The notes: generated from the letters alone by a model not told the origin. A stretch of DNA of 64,000 bases from Benincasa hispida (GCF_009727055.1 NC_052359.1:16283572-16347571); one strand, 5' to 3'; counted from the first letter of the stretch, positions 1-13,054 are shown. Translations and numbers: made by a program.

Positions 1-209
1 TAGAAGATCCTGGTGCTGCTAGGCAACTATTTATTGGGCGATAAGGAGCGTAGAGAAGTTGCTTTTGCTGGACTAAGTTCGATTGTAGATTGTCTTCAAC
101 TAGTACATTTACTCAGTCTTTTTTTATTTTAATTGTTAAAGCATGCCTATAATTAGCGTTACAATGCATATCTATTTGTTAGAATGTATGTGTGGTAATT
201 CGGTCACAA
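1..209. other. Unassigned left edge, no gene seen
   Basis: A+T-rich sequence with no credible reading frame. It lies just upstream of the first recognisable copia reverse transcriptase residues. The expected integrase and gag of that element are absent here, so either the element is 5'-truncated or this is foreign flanking DNA. I cannot tell which. Confidence 0.4.
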
Positions 210-687
210 TGAAATTGAAAAGATCCGCATGCGCTCATGGATACTCTTGTTTAAGAGTTCCTTCACAACCGATGGGGCAAAATCTATAGGTTGGAAGTGG
301 ATTTACAAGATAAATAGAGGTGTAGATGGAAAGGTACAAACCTCTAAAGCTAGACTAATGGCAAGGGTTATACCCAGGTTGAGGGAGCGGACTATGAAGA
401 AACTTCTCACCTGTTGTCATGTTAAAATCTATACGAATTCTGTTGTCCATAACCATTGATTATAACTATGAAATATGGCAAATGGATGTCAAGACTGCCT
501 TTTATAATGGTAATCTTGAAGAGACCATCTACATGAATCAACCAGAGGGAATAATTGAGCAAGGTCAAGGGCAAAAGATTCGTAAGCTTAATCTGTACAT
601 TTATGGACTGAAACAAGCATCCCGATCTTGGAATATAAGATTTGATACTACGATCAAATCTTATGGCTTTGATCAGAATATTGATAA
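210..687 (+). pseudogene. Ty1/copia reverse transcriptase, N-terminal part (broken)
   Basis: This is the N-terminal half of a Ty1/copia RT, the enzyme that copies element RNA into DNA in virus-like particles. The first frame shows the RT entry motif in the form GWKWIYKINRGVDGKVQTSK, and a frameshift near 380-420 moves the reading to a second frame (from 419). That frame carries IWQMDVKTAFYNG, matching the copia block with the first catalytic aspartate, then GLKQASRSWNIRF. The frame is cut after GFDQNID at 687 by a solo LTR and resumes at 2676. Integrase, protease and gag are not seen upstream. It is dead through the frameshift, truncation and nested insertions. The family call is secure; I do not assign a lineage. 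Confidence 0.9.
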
Positions 688-2675
688 TGTTGGGGTTGAT
701 TCCCTAAATCTCGTAAGGTTCTATAGTTTGTAAATATTGTCGAACAAACTCTTGTGTATTTAATAAAATATATGATATTTTATTCATTGTCTATAAAATA
801 TATGATATTTTAGTTGCATTAACTACAAACCAATAAATTGACATCCAAAGTTATCTTTGTAACTTAAACATGTATGTAGAGACATACAGGTGGATCATGT
901 TTAAGTGATAACCTAAATGGTCTGTAGTAGATGGATAAGGCTGGGTACCCCGAGCGACACTACGAATATGACCCGCTTTGTAGGTGTTACAATTGTTGTA
1001 AAGTGCTACAAATGATCTGATCCTGATCATTCATGTATAGACATGCAAGTAGGAATATTCTATACAAAGGAGTTTGTATAAGATCGGACCACGAAATGTT
1101 TAGTCTCATTATATAACGCTGCTCATAATAGAGACTTACATTTCACCAGATTGACCATAGGTAACATGATCTGAATCTTGAATGTGTTGTGAACTCCTAC
1201 CTATGAGGGGGTCTTTTGATTTGTATGGGTGAGAGTGGCCAGATCGCCGACTCAACAATCCTACCATTTTAGGGATTCGTCTGATTAGGGATCTGGGAAC
1301 ACAGCTACACAAGATGGAATTCACTCCTTTCTCAAGGCAGGGGTAAGTAGATAAATTTCTCCTTTAAGGGCTGATTCCGGGTCTTGAACAATATGGTGCC
1401 ACACCCTCTCCTGGTCGAGAGGGGTTTAGTCATAGTTGGACTATAATCTATTGTTCATTAGAGGGATCAGTGGTACTTAAAAAGTTAGATGTAACTACAA
1501 ACGCAATTTAGTTGTACTTACGAGCTATATGTGAGGGTCACCGTATTGTTGATTGGTTATATCCAATGGACATAGAAAAATACCTGTAGTGCGAAGAATG
1601 CAGCTGTCGGCCTTTAGTGGAGTGCTCGATAGTTAACGGATGGTGAATAATTTAATTAAAGAGTTTAATTAATTATTCACGTGCCATTGGAGCTTGAAGC
1701 TACAGGTGCATGAGGTCCCCTTGGTAGCTCAGTAGGATTAATTGAGAATTAGCTTTTGGATTAATTTGAATTGTTCAAATTAATAAAGGGATTTAATTAT
1801 ATGATATAATTAAATTGTTTCATTTATATCTGATATAATTGTTATAATGTATTTGGTACATTATAGCTTAATGAGAGGAAATAAATATTTGAATGAGATT
1901 CACATATAGTTTCTATGAATTGGATTCATAGTTGTTAAATTTAATATAAATATGATTTATATTAAATATCATCTAAAAGAAAAAAGAAACTATAGCTTAT
2001 ATTGTATGTGAAACAATATTAAAACTATAGGTTATATGTTATATTTGATATAACATATAATTTAATAATATAACTTATAATTTAATATATATATAATATG
2101 ATAAGTTAGTTATCATATTTATATTTGTATTAATTATTATTTTAATAATAAGGGGGGAAGTTACAACTCCGTTCCCCCTCTTTTCTCTCCACCCACATAA
2201 GTGGGTGTTGGTTATATTTGGCAAGTAGAAAAGAAAAGGCTTCTTCTTCTTCTTTGTAAGTTGTTCGATTATGACAGAGAGAAAAACCAAAGAAGACTTC
2301 TATGTGTTTTTTGAGTTTTTGAGAACACTCTAATTCTTTCTTCCTCTCCATAAAAGTTCCGTCAAATCCAAAATAGCCAGAGCCCACCACTCCTGGGTTC
2401 TCACCCTGAGAATACGAGGAAACCTTCGTGGTTGTGTTCGTTCTTATTCGAGGTTATTCTTGAAGAAAGTCTTCAAGGAGTTTGTGAAATTTTCGAGGAA
2501 AATCTTGAAGAAAGGTCTTCAGAGGTGAGGTTTCTGAAACCCTTTTTTTAACATGTTGTAATTTATAAATGAATGCATATTATGTTTCTTGTTTACTATA
2601 AAATTTACATTCAACGAAAAATGAAATTTGGTCGATTCGTTTCTTTCAAGGTTATCTTTTTATAGAGTTCCTTCA
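688..2675 (+). mobile_element. Copia-type solo LTR 1 (1,988 bp) inserted in RT
   Basis: Starts TGTTGGGGTTGATTCCC and ends GTTCCTTCA, so it has TG...CA ends. It is flanked by an exact 5-bp target duplication, GATAA at 683-687 and 2676-2680. Removing the LTR and one duplication restores the copia RT reading across the site. There is no internal coding region, so it is a solo LTR left by LTR-LTR recombination. Orientation is +, judged from the same TGTTG start seen after the polypurine tract at 5821. An A+T-rich stretch near 1740-2150 probably holds the U3 promoter. No gene is present in these 2 kb. Confidence 0.92.
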
Positions 2676-2736
2676 GATAAGCCTTGTGTATACAAGAAAA
2701 TCATCAACAGTTCAGTAGCTTTATTTGTGTTGTATG
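2676..2736 (+). pseudogene. Ty1/copia RT, middle fragment
   Basis: This 61-bp piece lies between two solo LTRs and continues the RT frame of 419-687. It reads DKPCVYKKIINSSVALFVLYV, the segment just before the YVDD catalytic box in copia RTs. It begins with the GATAA copy of LTR 1 and ends with the GTATG copy used by the next LTR. The catalytic YVDD itself resumes at 4698. Confidence 0.88.
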
Positions 2737-4697
2737 TGAAGGAACCAATGAAGGTCCTTGAGCAGAAGCATGGGATCGGGCCAAATACCCAAAATTTACA
2801 TAATATAAATTTTACTGCAAAAAACAAACAGATTATGCATTTAAAAGATAATTTCAACATGCTTTAAAACAGAAAAAGAAGAATAGTAAAATGTTTTAAG
2901 AAACCTTAGCCTTGAAGAACTCTTCTTCACGTGATTCCTTCTCTGAATCTTGTCACGAACAATCTTGAACCCTCTTACCATCAATGAAGACACCAACACG
3001 AATGTTTCCTCTGTATCTCTGGCTGAGAATCCAGGAGTTTTTTTAGGCTCTAGCTAGTTTGGAAGGGAGAGTTTTTTAGAGTGTTGAGAGGAAGAGATGA
3101 TATTTTAATTTTCTCACAGATCCTTTCCGTGTATCTCTCTTGTGAAAACCACACCAGTAAGAAGAAGAAGAATTTCACTCTTTTTTTTTTTTTTTTTCAC
3201 TGCCACGCTTTGAGAGAGAAAATAGGGAAAAGAGTTTCAACTCCTTCCCAAAATGATTTTCAAAATAAAATAAAATAAAATAATTTATTTTCATAAATCA
3301 ATTTAATATATTTATATAATAACTACCTTATCATATAATATATATTAAAATATATTTTATATCAAATATAACACATAACCTATGGTTTCTATATTGTATC
3401 AATGGCATTTAATATAAATCCTATTTATATTAAATTTAATTATGTGAATCCAATTCATACATTAATATTTGAATCATATTCAAATAGTTATTTCCTCTCA
3501 AATAAACTTTTTATTATAATGTATCAAAATACAATATAGTAATTATATCATATATGATTCGATGAAATTAATTATATCCAATGTAATTAATTCTCTCAAT
3601 TAATTTGAAAAATTCAAATGAATCAAAAAATTGATTCTCATTAAATCCCATTGAGCTACAAAGAGGACCTTATGGACCTGTAGCTTGAAGCTCCAACGGT
3701 ACGTGAATAATAGATTCAATTCCTTTAATTAAATTATTTACCATCCGTTAACTGTCGGGCACTCCAATAAAGACCGATAGCTGCACTCTTCGTACTACAG
3801 ATATATTTCTGTGTCCATTAGATATAACCAATCAATAGTATGATGACCCTTCAAAAATTGCTCGTAAGTATAGTTAGACCAAAATTACCGTTTTGCCATT
3901 GTAGTTACATCTAACTCCTTAAGTACCACTGATCCCTCCAATGAACAATAAATCATAAACCAACTATGACAAAATCCCTTTTAGGCCAGGAGAGGGCGTG
4001 GTGCCACATTGTTTAAGCCCCATAATCAACCCTTAAGGGAGAAATTTTTCTAATTGCCCCAACATTGGGGAAGGAGTGAATTCCTTCTTATGTAGCTGTG
4101 TTCCTAGCTCTCCAATCAGACAAATTCCCAAAATGGTAGGCTTGTTGAGTCGACGATCTGACCACTCTCACCCATACAAATCAAAGGTTCACCTTCATAG
4201 GCAAGAGTTCACAACTTACTTAAGAATAAGGTCATGTTACCTATGTTCATCTTGGTGAAATGAAAGTCTCTATTATGAACAGTGTTATATAATGAGACTA
4301 AACAATTCATGGTCCGGTCTTATACAAACTCCTTTGTATAGAATATCCCCGCTCACATTTCTCTACATGAATGATTAAGATCAGATTATTTGTAGCACTT
4401 TACAACAATGGTAACATCGGCAAAGCAGGCCATACTTATAATGTCACCAGAATAAGGTATCTAACCTTGTCCATCTACTACAGACCATTTAGGTTATCAC
4501 TTAAACATGATCCACTTGTATGTCTCTACATACATGTTTAAGCTACAAGATAACCTTGGATGTTAGTTTATTGGTTTGTGGTTAATGCAACAAATTTTGA
4601 AATAAAACATCACATATTTTATTACATAAATAAAATATTTGTACGTTACAATTACAAACTATAGGATCCTAAGAGATTTAGGACATCAACTCTAACA
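2737..4697 (-). mobile_element. Copia-type solo LTR 2 (1,961 bp), reversed
   Basis: On the + strand it starts TGAAGGAACCAATG and ends CTCTAACA. The reverse complement therefore begins TGTTAGAGTTGATGTCC and matches the family start of LTR 1. An exact 5-bp duplication GTATG lies at 2732-2736 and 4698-4702, inside the codons of the RT YVDD box. No internal region is present, so it is a solo LTR. It is the second independent insertion of the family into the same RT, in the opposite direction to LTR 1. Confidence 0.92.
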
Positions 4698-5820
4698 GTA
4701 TGTGGATGATATCCTACTCATTGGGAATGACATAGGCTTTCTGACAGAAGTAAAAAAAAATGGCTAGCCACCTAGTTCCAAGTGAAATATTTGGGTGAGG
4801 CGTAGTTTGTTCTAGGGATCTAGATCATCAGGGATGAGAAGAACAAAACACCAGCCTTATTTCAGACATCGTATATTGAGGAGATGCTTGTCAGATATTT
4901 GATGCATAATTCCAAGAAGGGTTCATTACCTTTCAAACATGGAATTGTTTTGTCTAAGAAACACTATCCTAAGACTCCTCAAGAGGTTGAGGAAATGAGA
5001 CGAGTTCCCTATGCATAGACTGTTGGCAGTCTTATGTATGTACTGTTATGTACCAGACCTGATATTTGTTATGAAGTAGATATTTTTAGTAGATACCAAT
5101 TGAATCCAAGATAAAATCACTGGATAACGGTCAAAGTAATCCTCAAGTATCTACTGAGAGCGAGGGACTATACACTTCTATATGGAACTAAGAATTTGAT
5201 TCTTACAAGATACACATGCTCTGACTTTTAGACTAATCGAAATTCTAGGAAATACACATCAAGGTCAGTGTTTACTCTTAAGTGAGGAGCTATAGTCTGA
5301 CGAAGCTTCAAGCAAGGATGCATCGTTGACTCTACTATGGAAGTTGAATACGTAGCTGCTTGTAAAGATGCTAAAGAGGTTATTTGGCTAAAGAAGTTCC
5401 TTATCGATTTGGAAGTCATTCCAAATATGTCTTTGCCCATCATACTTTATTGCGATAAAAGCAGAGTTTTGATAAATTCTAAGGAACCTAGGAGTCATAA
5501 AAAAGTCAAACATATTGAGCGGAAATATCACTTGATTTGGGAGATTGTGCAATGAGGTTACATGATTTTCATGAAGATTACTTCAGAGTACAACGTTGTT
5601 GATCCGTTTACGAAGGTGATTGTGGAACGAGGTGACGTGATTGTCATGGCTAAAGTGTTCGAGGGTCATCTAGAAAGTCTGGGTCTACAGGATATGCAAT
5701 ATATTATCTAGTGCAAGTGGAAGATGTTACTGGGGTATAATGTACGCTTTAGTTTATTACATTTTGTATTTTATTTATATGGTACATTTCACTTCCTTAG
5801 CTTTAGAACAAGTGGGAGAT
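4698..5820 (+). pseudogene. Ty1/copia RT C-terminus and RNase H (broken)
   Basis: The first codons give the catalytic box YVDDILLIGND. A single extra base in a poly-A run (about 4751-4759) then shifts the frame. Further on, with several stops and shifts, come the connection segment (SLPFKHGIVLSKK, VGSLMYV, CTRPDICYEVD) and RNase H. The longest clean piece, 5337-5555, holds MEVEYVAACKDAKEVIWLKK, the RNase H E motif and helix, then LYCDKSR with the next catalytic aspartate, then EPRSHKKVKHIERKYHLI. The remnant ends near 5708, and a polypurine tract (AGTGGGAGAT, 5811-5820) abuts the 3' LTR. RNase H would remove the RNA strand during reverse transcription. It is non-functional here. Confidence 0.9.
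5811..5820 (+). other. Polypurine tract of the + strand copia element
   Basis: AGTGGGAGAT stands directly before the LTR start TGTTGAGATTGG. In LTR retrotransposons this purine run resists RNase H and primes plus-strand DNA. Its position fixes the element as + strand and the following LTR as its 3' LTR. Confidence 0.85.
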
Positions 5821-8800
5821 TGTTGAGATTGGCGTCCTACATATCTTGTATTCTTGTAGTTTGTAAACCTCTGTAAATAAATTATTATCAATAAAACAAT
5901 TTCTATTTTATGTTCATTTACTCAATCCAATAAACCAAGATCCTATGTTATTTTATGTAACTTAAACATATATGTGGAGAAATATATATGGATAATGTTT
6001 ACGTAATAACTTAAACAGTTTGTAGTAGATGGATAAGGTTGGGTACCTTATCCTAGTGACACTACGGATACAGTTCGCTTTATAGTTGTTACAAATGTTC
6101 TAAAGTGCTACAAATGATCTGATCCTGATCATTCATGTGGAGACATATGAGGGGGGTGTCTCAAGAGAACCGATGAAGGTCCTTGTGCGAAAATGTGGGG
6201 ATCGATCTCAATTTTGTTTTTCATAGAACTTTAATTTACAGAATAGAACAAATATGCATTAAACAATTTAAAATTACATCATGCTATTGAAGAACAGCTT
6301 CTTCGTGAAATCCCTCGATCCGGATCACGAACCCTTCGTTATGGATCTTGATCTCGAAACCAAGACACCGACAATTGAGAACCCTCTATATTCTCATGGA
6401 ATCGAGAATTTAAGCAAGAGTTGTGGGCTTTGCTTGAATTTGAGAGTGGGAGAAAGAAAACCTTTTTCTTCACGGTGTACTTTTAAAGAAAGCCAGAGAG
6501 AGAAAAAATTCTTTGCATCCATCATCCTAGAGAAGAAGCAACCAACTGAACCTCATACCACTTCTCCACGTACTAGATGAGAAAGATCAGGGGAGTGACT
6601 CCCTCCCATTAATTAAATTTAAATAACATAAAAATAAAATAATTCAATTTATATATATATATATCTTAACTACCTTATTATATATATATATATATACTAT
6701 ATGTTATATCAAATATAACACATAACCCATAGGTTTTATATTGTATCAAATACAATATCATCTATAGTTTTATTTTCTCTCATCATTACATGACATTTAA
6801 TATAAATTATATTTATACTAAATTCAATTATATTAATCTCGTCTATGTAACTAATATTTGAATCATATTCAAATATTTAATTCCTCTCAAAATAAACTTT
6901 ATATTATAGTGTATCAAATACATTATATTAGTTATATCACATATAATTAATTCCCTCAATTAATTTGAAAAATTTAAATTAATCCAAAACTTAATTATAA
7001 AAAAACCCCGTTGAGCTACAGATGGCACCTTATGGACCTATAGATTGAAGCTCCATTGATACTTTGATAATTAATTAAACTCTTTAATGAATTTACCCAA
7101 CATCTATTAACTATCGGTCACTCTACTAAAGACCGACAACTTTACTCTCCGTACTATAAATATATTTTTGTGTCCATTGGATATAACCAGTCAAAAGTGC
7201 GATGACCCTTACAAATTGTTCGTAAGTATAGTTGGGCCAAAATTACCATTTTTCCCTGTACTTACATCTTACTCCTTAAGTTCTACTGATCCCTCTAATG
7301 AACAATAAGTCATAGTCCAACTATGATTAAGTCCCTCTCGGACCAGGAGAGGTGTGACCACATTGTTCAAGCCCTGGAATCAACCCTTAAAGGAGTAATT
7401 TATTTACTTATCCCGACATCAAGGTTGGAGTGAATTCCATCTTGTGTAGCTGTGTTCCCAACTCTCAATCAAACGAATCTCCAAAATGGTAGGCATATTG
7501 AGATGGCAATTTGGTCACTCTCATCCATACAAACCAAAGGATTGTCTTTATAGGTAGGAGTTCACAACTCACTCAGGATTCAGGTCATGTTACCTATAGT
7601 CATCCTGATGAAATGTAAGTCTTTACTATTAACAACGTTATATAATGAGACTAGTCATTACGTGATCGGGTCTTATACAAACTCTTTGTATAGGATACCC
7701 ATACTTACATGTCTTTACATGAATGATTAGGATCAGATCATTTGTAGCACTTTACAACACTTGTAACATCTATAAAACGGGTCGTATCCGTAGTGTCACT
7801 AGGATAAGGTACCCAGCCTTATCCATCTACTACAGACAGTTTAGTTTATTATTTAAACAAGATCCACCTGTGTGTCACTACATACTTGTTTAAATTACAT
7901 AAAATAACCTAGGATTTTTGTTTATTGGATTGAGTATATGCATATTAAATAACAATTATTTTGTTAATAACAATTTGTATACATAATGTTTACAAACTAC
8001 GAGAATAAAAGAGATTTAGGACATCATTCTCAACAGTATCCTATACAAAGAGGTTGTATAAGGCCGGGCCATGAAATGAATAGTTTCTCTTTATAACACT
8101 GTTACTCGAAGAGACTTACATTTCACTAGGATGGCCATAGGTGACTTGACCTGAATCCTAAGTGAGTTGTGAACTTTTGCCTATGAAGGCGGTTCTTTGA
8201 TTTGCGTGGGTGAGATTGACCAGTTTCGCCGACTCAATATGCTTACCATTTTGGAGATTTGTCTGATTGGGGAGCTGGGGACGCAGCTACATAAGAAGGA
8301 ACTTCTCCTTCCCTATTGTTAGGGTAAGTAGAGAAATTGCTCCCTTAAGGGCTGATTCCGGGGCTTGAATAATGTGGCACCACACCTTCTCATGCTCAGA
8401 GAGGGGTTCGGCTATGGTTGGAATATAACTAATTGTTCATTAGAGGGATCAATGGTACTTAAGAAGTTAGAGATAACTATAGGGGCAAAATGGAAATTTT
8501 GGCCAAATTGTACTTATGAGCAATTTGTGAATGGTTAATGCACGGTTGATTGATTATATCCAATGGACAAAGAAATATATCTGTAGTATGAAGAATGCAA
8601 CTCTTGGTCTTTAGTGGAGTGACCGACAATTAATAGAAGTTGATTAATTTAATTAAAGAGTTTAATTACTTAATCAAGTACCATTGGAGCTTCAATATGT
8701 AAGTCCATAAGATCTTTTTGTGATCTAAATTTGGATTAACGAAAATTAAATTAATTTTGGATTATTTTCAATTGTTCAAATTAATTTAAGAAAATTAATT

Positions 8801-9780
8801 ATATAAGATATAATTAATATAATGTATATGATACATTATAAGATAAAGTTTTACTGATAGAATTTAATATTTGAATATGATTCAAATACTAATTATATGA
8901 ATATGATTCATTTAAGATATAATTAATATAATGTATGTGATACATTATATTATAAAATTTTATGGGAGAAATAAATATTTGAATATGATTCAAATATTAA
9001 TTATGAATATGATTCATATAAAAACTATAGGTTAAAATTAATATGAATGTGATTCATATTAATTCTATAAAGTTTCATGAGATATTAATAAACTGTAGGT
9101 TATATTGTATGTGATATAATATAAACTGAGTTATATGTTATATGTGATATAATATATAGTTTTATTAATATATAATAAAGTCGTTTATTATATTTATATT
9201 AATTTTATTTAAAATAATAATTTGGGAGGAATTTTATTTTTGATAATTCCTCCCCATTAGTTTCTCAAACGTACCTCACCATACGTGATAGTTGGTTCAC
9301 GTTTACACATAGAGATAAAGAATTGATCTTCAACCTCCTGTGGCACTCCTTGTGTGTTTCTTTGTAAAAAAGGTTTTATGGTGATTTTCTCTCTAGCAAT
9401 CATCTACTCCTTTTCTCCCAAAACTAATCAAAGCAAGCTCACAACTTTGTTTTGATTCTCATCCTAGAGAATAATGAGGAAGCCTTCGTGATGGTGCCCA
9501 AAGGAGTTCCAATTTTATTCGATTTAGATTGCTATGTTTTCCGTGTTGGTGTGACCATGGAAGGATTGATCTTAAGGTGAATGAAGAGCAAATGTGAAGA
9601 GTAATTGTCTACAAGGGTAAGTATCAATTCTCTTCCTTTTGTCCTCTCAAGCATGTTGTATAGATTGTGCTTATCCTGTAAAATTAGTTTACATGTTCTT
9701 CTCTATATTTTTTGTCTTGTTTCAAATGGAAATTGAAATTGTACGATATTTACGCACCGGCTTAGGATTCAATCCTTTCA
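5821..9780 (+). mobile_element. 3' LTR of the + strand copia element, split by LTR 3
   Basis: It begins TGTTGAGATTGGCGTCC right after the polypurine tract and ends near CAATCCTTTCA at 9780. After removal of the nested solo LTR (6161-8035) and one target copy it is about 2.08 kb, like LTR 1. The second half runs from 8036 (CCTATACAAAGAGG) to 9780 and shares the family order seen in LTR 1, ending with the splice-like segment near 9590-9630. The 5' LTR of this element lies outside the window or has been lost. No coding sequence. Confidence 0.83.
6161..8035 (-). mobile_element. Copia-type solo LTR 3 (1,875 bp), nested in the 3' LTR
   Basis: On the + strand it runs from TCAAGAGAACCGATGAAGG to CATTCTCAACA; the reverse complement begins TGTTGAGAATGATGTCC, the family start. 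It is flanked by GTGTC (6156-6160) and GTATC (8036-8040), a target duplication with one mismatch, and the first G of the expected TG end is now C. These decays suggest it is older than LTR 1 and LTR 2. A 99-codon frame at 6281-6580 is a chance frame inside the LTR. Confidence 0.82.
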
Positions 9781-9875
9781 AAATGCACCTGATTTTTAGG
9801 CAACAATAATGGTAATTTTGTAATTTGGGGAAGAGAGGACCTGCAAAATAAAAAAAAAAAGAGCTCTGATACCGA
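9781..9875 (-). mobile_element. Residual internal DNA with a reversed primer-binding site
   Basis: GAGCTCTGATACC at 9861-9873 is the reverse complement of GGTATCAGAGCTC, the initiator-methionine tRNA primer-binding site used by most plant copia elements. It lies 2 bp from an LTR that starts at 9876, which is the correct arrangement for the 5' end of a minus-strand element. Only about 95 bp of internal sequence remain to its left before the end of the neighbouring copia LTR at 9780. The rest of that element has been deleted. Confidence 0.75.
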
Positions 9876-12800
9876 TGTCATCAAGAGAATTATAGAATAG
9901 AGAAGAAGTAAGAAGTTCTTAGTTCGCTCATATGAAACTAGATCAAGTGTAGACCTGCGATTTTCAGATCTTACAGAATGGTATGAATATGCCTCCGAAA
10001 TAAAAGACAATACCCAAGACGGAACTATAAGACCCTATTCATTTTACTGAAGCTTGTATTGTTCCCAATCATATGTTACAACCCTCCGTAGAGATCGTTG
10101 TGGTTAAAGATTAGCTAGTGCCGCATGAAAAACGATAACAGGCGCAACATAGAAATCTCACGGTTCTGACTAATGGAGAAGACCACAGGATATGTTGACA
10201 CATTTCCTTCACCCACTTACTATAAACTACTTCGTCTGTTTACCTTGATATTGACACATACATCCGCTTTCCGTATGGAGGTCACTCTCAGGGTGACACG
10301 AAGCATCATATGAATCTCATGGTGTAAATTATGTGGAGATGTGGTAGTTGAAATCGTAAACTTGATTTCTGTTCGAATAACTTCTCCTTATTCACCGGAG
10401 TCTAAATTTAAGCTAAAAAAAAATACTTTCTGTATGGAGGTCACTCCCAGGGTGACATGAAGTACCGATTTAATCCAGACTGTGAACTCTTAGGGACGTG
10501 AGAGCTAAGAATAATGTATTGTATAGGTTATAAATTTCCCACTGAAGTTTTCTAATAACTCTATCATATAGAAGTTATTGACTACCACTGAAGTGTTCTA
10601 ATTTTTAGGTAAATTTACACTTAGGTTCTTTTTCGACTAATAAAAATAACCCTAAGTCAATGTGATTATCCAAGCATAACACTTATAAATGGTCTTAAAC
10701 CTACGATGTCTAGGTGATAAACACTTTTATTAACTCACATCGCTCATGAATACTCATAAAATCGGTTATAAATGCTCAATTATTTGGCCACAATCCCCAG
10801 GTAGGAGGTGTTCCGTAGACCGTCAACTTAAATACCCCCAACCTTCGACAGGATTATATACCGGTTGACTTTGTAACCCTAGTTTTACAAGTTTAACGAC
10901 CTATTTTAACTAATTAAAACAAGTGGTTAACCTATGTGAGCATACAACTGTTCTTTTTTATGGATTTTAAATGTCTAACCCAATTTTATAGCAGCTTATA
11001 AAACTTTAGACATGCTAAACATCCACAACATACAGACATTCAATATCTAATATAACACTTATATTAAATACAAGAAACCCAAACATGCATTCTATATATT
11101 ATAAAAAATTATAACATACTTTCAATGCATGTTGCATACTTCCTACCGTGGGATTTTAAATCTAAATGGCGTACTATATGCACATACAAGATTTATTTAT
11201 TTATAACATACATCCAATGCATAAATAATTACACACAGACTGATATGATTTTAGTTTTGGTAAATCTTTGTGCAGACCACCACAAGATCTTCCCTACTAT
11301 TCTCTTCGTGCTTTAGATTGAGTTGTGGGACTCAAAATAGGTTGGAATAAAAGGGAACTTTAAGAATGCTCACTACAACAACCCAATGAAGAACACCTTC
11401 TTTAACCGAATTTTCAGCTAAAATTCTATCAGCTCAATCACCTCAACTTCACTCTAATCTCTTCAATATATTGTAGACTATCATGCAAAGAGATTTTGCT
11501 GCATGGGATGCAGCTCATGCTTGGAGTTATTGAAGGTTGAAGATGGTGGGTTCTTTGTGAGCTAGTTGAAGATGAAGTTGGAAAAATCCAATTTTTCCTT
11601 TTTGTGTTTTTCTATTTCCAAAATCCAAAATTGATTTTAAAAAGATATTTTGTTATAAAATCACAATTTATTAATTTTACATAAATTAATTTTCTAATAA
11701 AATTAATAAATAATTAGTTAAACAATTTAAATAATTCTAATTAATTTAATATCCAATATTATATTAATTTTACACCATTTCATCTTCATATATTTAAATC
11801 ATATTTAAATATATATTCTCCAATTCCGTTTGATTCTAATTTGAACGTTTCAAATTAACTTATCACGCTACTCTAGAGCTAATCCATTTCTGAGCTAGTA
11901 GGGGGACCTTATGGTCGTACAGATCATGGGCTCCGACGATCCGAGATTAATCGGCTAAATTCATTAGACCGATCTAACCCCCATTGGTTAACTAATGGGT
12001 CACTCCACTAAAGCCCATAGTTGAACTCCCCTCACTGTGGGTATATTATGTTCACTCGATATAACCATGATTAGTAAGTCAACCCTTCACAGGTTATTCG
12101 TAATAACGACTGGGTCAAATCTCTGTTTTACCCCTGAAATTACCTCTTGTTTCTTATGTCCCCACTGATCCCCTAATGAACAATTGTTTTGTAATCCAAC
12201 CAACAAAATCAAGTACCTCTCGGGCCAATGATAGGGTGGGATCCCTTGTTCAAGACCCAAAATCAACACTTAAGGGAACAACCTCTCTACTATCCTTAAA
12301 AGCGGGTAGGAGTGAATTCCTTCTTACACCCTATGTCCCCAGCTATCTATCTAGCCTTACCCTTGAAATGGGAGGTTTAGTAAGCCGGCGCTATTGAGCC
12401 AACCTTCACCTATGCAAATCTAAGGATAATTCCAAATAAGTAGTAGTTCATAGTTAGCTCAGGATTAAGTTCAAGTTACCTAGATCATCGCTTTGAAATA
12501 ATTAGTCTTAAACTGTAAACATCGTTATAAAATAAGAATGACTGATTTCGTGGTCTGATCTTGTACAAACAAGTCCCTTCGGCCGGTTCGCTCAGGTGGT
12601 CTTCTCGCTCCGTGGGCTTCCCCTTCCAATGATCAATAAACTACTGCGGAAACATGGAAGAATTGAAATCCAAGTTATGTATGGATGGTATGAACTGCTT
12701 TTTGCACAAGGACACCCCCACTCCTCATGTCCCGACATGGAAAAATTAGGATCACTTAGTTTGTAGCGTGTTACAACTCCTTGTAACAACTATAGAGCAG

Positions 12801-13054
12801 GCCACATCCAATACTGTTACCAGAATAAGGTACCCAACCATATTCTTATACTATAGATCATTTTGACTATTTACTCGAACCTCATCCACCTTTATGTCTC
12901 CACATAAAGTTCAAGTACTTATCCAATAGTCAAGGGACTTTTAGGTTTATTGTATTTATATTAAGCAAAACATCTATTCAATAACACCTTATTGAATTTC
13001 CAGAATAAGTTCTATTGTTTACATACCACGAGTTTTAGGACATAAAATCCAACA
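9876..13054 (-). mobile_element. Long copia LTR (about 3.2 kb) between a PBS and a PPT
   Basis: On the + strand it starts TGTCATCAAGAG and ends TAAAATCCAACA; the reverse complement starts TGTTGGATTTTATGTCC. A related LTR lies at 49386-53023, including the paired blocks GGAGGTCACT(C)...GGGTGACA near 10275 and 10436. A PBS sits on its left flank and a reversed polypurine tract on its right, so it belongs to two internal regions at once. No target duplication was found (ACCGA on the left, AACTC on the right). Compared with the 50-kb copy it lacks about 0.8 kb of CGATCG-repeat sequence near 11266, and it carries an extra segment at 12569-12702. No coding function. Confidence 0.78.
12569..12702. 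other. Extra segment of unknown origin inside the long LTR
   Basis: The related LTRs read directly from CTTATGTAAACTCATTGC to GGACACCCC (about 43310-43335 and 52665-52690). Here about 130 bp with higher G+C intervene, including CCTTCGGCCGGTTCGCTCAG. On the + strand one frame is open across it (for example VVFSLRGLPLPMINKLL), and the minus strand also has an open frame from 12789 to 12592. I do not recognise it. Organelle-derived DNA is one possibility. Confidence 0.5.

Noticed and set aside
12592..12789. 65-codon minus-strand frame across the LTR insert
   Set aside because: Part of it is ordinary LTR sequence. The insert is worth a search, but the frame alone is no evidence of a gene.
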